From contig NZ_VJZT01000006.1 of assembly GCF_007097245.1 (NCBI RefSeq), positions 1-64,000 of the forward strand: 64,000 nt of DNA. Direction: 5' to 3'. Each line of letters starts with the position of its first letter. Within the stretch, counting starts at the first letter, position 1. The notes below the pieces were generated by a model. It ran no database searches, was not told the origin of the DNA, and saw only the letters and a list, made by a program, of their open reading frames with translations. This stretch comes from Flavobacterium restrictum. GTDB lineage: Bacteria > Bacteroidota > Bacteroidia > Flavobacteriales > Flavobacteriaceae. Of the stretch, positions 62,686 to 64,000 are shown one piece after another. Both the position numbers and the translations under genes were made by a program.

Positions 62686-63535
62686 AAAAAGTTTACTGCT
62701 ATTATCGTTTTTGTTATTGATACGTTGCGGCTCGTCAAAACCAGCTATTATTACCACTAAAGGCTCTCATTATAAGTCCAAAAATGAGGGGAGTTACAGT
62801 TCTAAAAAATCAAATTCTAGGTATCCCAAAAAATCCAATTCAGATACCGAAATTATCGAATCAACATCCAGAACACTCGTTACCAGCGATGTTGTTAATG
62901 GCTATGTTTTTCATTACAAAGATGTTGCTATGAAAAACATGAAAAAATATGGCATTCCAGCGAGCATTATTTTGGCTCAAGGTATTTTGGAATCGGGAGC
63001 GGGACAAGGCAATTTAGCCGTTACAGCGAACAATCATTTTGGGATTAAATGCTATAAAGATTGGACTGGCGAAACGGTCTATCATGACGATGATAGCAGC
63101 AACGAATGTTTTAGAAAATACAAAAATCCCGAAGAATCTTTTCAGGATCACGCCGAAATTGTATCCAAAAGAACCCGATACGCTTCCTTATTTAGTTTGC
63201 CAAAAGACGATTATGCGGCATGGGCCAAAGGACTACGTGCGGCAGGTTACGCAACGGATGCTAAATATCCCGAAAAATTAATTAGTTACATCGAGCGCTA
63301 CCATTTAGATCAATATGACAATCAGGTTTTAGGTAAAGAGTATGTAATTGACAAAAGTCAAAATGCAACCGTAATTCCCGTTACCAATACAGAAGGAAAG
63401 GTTTATGAAGTTCAAAAAGGGGATACGTTGTATTCTATTTCCAAAAAATTCAATATTTTGGTGGAGGATTTAAAACAAAAAAACAACCTTCCTGATTTTT
63501 CAATAGCGGTAGGGCAACAATTAATTGTAAAATAA
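62678..63535 (+). CDS. Glucosaminidase-LysM lipoprotein
   Basis: A 285-residue peptidoglycan-acting lipoprotein. Signal peptide with lipobox Cys17 (LLLIRC), a Ser/Lys-rich linker, a GH73-type glucosaminidase domain (about 80-225) with ILAQGILESGAGQGNLA (the Glu is the expected acid) and NHFGIKCYKDW, and one LysM repeat (about 237-285, VQKGDTLYSISKKFNILVEDL). The start at ATG 62678 overlaps the previous gene by eight bases; the open frame also has a TTG at 62669. Confidence 0.9.
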   Translation: MFKKSLLLLSFLLLIRCGSSKPAIITTKGSHYKSKNEGSYSSKKSNSRYPKKSNSDTEIIESTSRTLVTSDVVNGYVFHYKDVAMKNMKKYGIPASIILAQGILESGAGQGNLAVTANNHFGIKCYKDWTGETVYHDDDSSNECFRKYKNPEESFQDHAEIVSKRTRYASLFSLPKDDYAAWAKGLRAAGYATDAKYPEKLISYIERYHLDQYDNQVLGKEYVIDKSQNATVIPVTNTEGKVYEVQKGDTLYSISKKFNILVEDLKQKNNLPDFSIAVGQQLIVK

Positions 63536-63573
63536 AAAAAGCAGAGTTGCAAGACTCTTAAAACGAATATAAA

Positions 63574-64000
63574 ATGAAATACCAAAGAAGCAGTCAGTTA
63601 TTTGCAGCAGCAGAAAAAGTAATTCCGGGTGGTGTAAATTCACCAGTTAGAGCCTTCAAAGCAGTAGGTGGAACGCCAATATTTGTAAAAAGTGCCAAAG
63701 GAGCCTATTTATATGACGAAGACGGCAACCGATTAATCGATTATATCAATTCTTGGGGGCCAATGATTTTGGGTCATGCCTACGAGCCCGTGGTTCAAGC
63801 CGTAATCGAAAAGGCAAAACTAGGAACTTCTTTTGGAATGCCAACCGAATTAGAAACTCAAATTGCCGCCTTGGCAGTGGCGATGGTGCCTAATATTGAT
63901 AAAATTCGTTTTGTGAATTCGGGTACCGAAGCCTGTATGAGTGCGGTGCGTTTGGCTCGCGGATTCACCAAGAGAGATAAAATTATCAAATTCGCAGGCT
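63574..64000 (+). CDS. hemL: Glutamate-1-semialdehyde 2,1-aminomutase, 5' part
   Basis: The gene is cut off by the window end. The first 142 codons give [20 protein letters not shown], the N-terminal signature of HemL, followed by [19 protein letters not shown] and [18 protein letters not shown], the PLP-phosphate binding segment. The enzyme makes 5-aminolevulinate for haem from glutamate-1-semialdehyde. The ATG at 63574 lies 38 bp after the LysM gene. It was not called in simple open-frame lists because no stop is seen. Confidence 0.95.
   Translation, partial: MKYQRSSQLFAAAEKVIPGGVNSPVRAFKAVGGTPIFVKSAKGAYLYDEDGNRLIDYINSWGPMILGHAYEPVVQAVIEKAKLGTSFGMPTELETQIAALAVAMVPNIDKIRFVNSGTEACMSAVRLARGFTKRDKIIKFAG

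Noticed and set aside
1..64000. CRISPR arrays, rRNA genes, insertion-sequence transposases and prophage genes
   Set aside because: No regularly spaced repeats, rRNA-like blocks, DDE/HUH transposase motifs or phage structural genes were seen in the open frames or intergenic DNA.

Overview
The window looks like chromosomal DNA from a Flavobacterium-type member of the Bacteroidota. The evidence is the low GC content, SusC/SusD proteins, type IX secretion (T9SS) C-terminal sorting domains, a hybrid two-component regulator, flavobacterial -7 boxes of the TAnnTTTG type, almost no Shine-Dalgarno sequences, and many housekeeping proteins with flavobacterial features. No insertion sequence, prophage or CRISPR array is visible.

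Region 1 (1-3.9 kb) has a gene-free, repeat-rich left edge with an attC-like inverted repeat and a 100-bp tandem repeat. Ribonuclease HII and a large outer-membrane porin follow, then a roughly 210-bp imperfect palindrome.

Region 2 (3.9-32 kb) is a complete polysaccharide utilization locus (PUL). A hybrid two-component sensor-regulator is divergent from a first unit (GH5-like lipoprotein, aldose 1-epimerase, GH43). A second unit holds SusC, SusD, a SusE-like lipoprotein, a GH31 with two inserted carbohydrate-binding modules, a GH76 alpha-mannanase-type enzyme with crystallin-like and ricin-type domains, a secreted SusE/F-like protein, a GH43 with ricin and PA14 domains, and a second GH31 with PA14. 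Four consecutive proteins carry T9SS sorting domains. The enzyme mix suggests a branched alpha-mannan-containing glycan, perhaps fungal; the substrate is inferred. Both units are preceded by a related ~160-bp sequence that is a candidate site for the regulator. The PUL ends at a terminator and a tRNA-Val(UAC).

Region 3 (32-53.9 kb) is mainly housekeeping: folC, exbB/exbD, mannose-1-phosphate guanylyltransferase, SprT-like, SDR and GNAT genes. It also has a tight six-gene operon of poorly understood proteins (YHS, DoxX, DinB-like, NRDE, ATP-grasp, LysE-like), a barrel/DM13 pair beside a broken araC gene, a Crp/Fnr regulator, an acyl-CoA dehydrogenase, anmK, a TonB-type protein, MlaE/MlaF, a glycosyltransferase, a methyltransferase, a ParE-type toxin-antitoxin pair and a KAS III-like enzyme.

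Region 4 (54-64 kb) carries gcvP, a UbiA-like membrane protein, a truncated haemoglobin, a DUF4136 lipoprotein, urocanate hydratase, small conserved proteins, a D-cysteine desulfhydrase/ACC deaminase homologue, a glucosaminidase-LysM lipoprotein and the 5' part of hemL. gcvP and hutU each contain the same short palindromic repeat read in the same frame.

Small repeats are the main non-coding theme: two inverted copies of a ~206-bp MITE-like element (one inside the PUL), a second dispersed family with a 54-bp perfect palindrome, and the coding repeat in gcvP and hutU.
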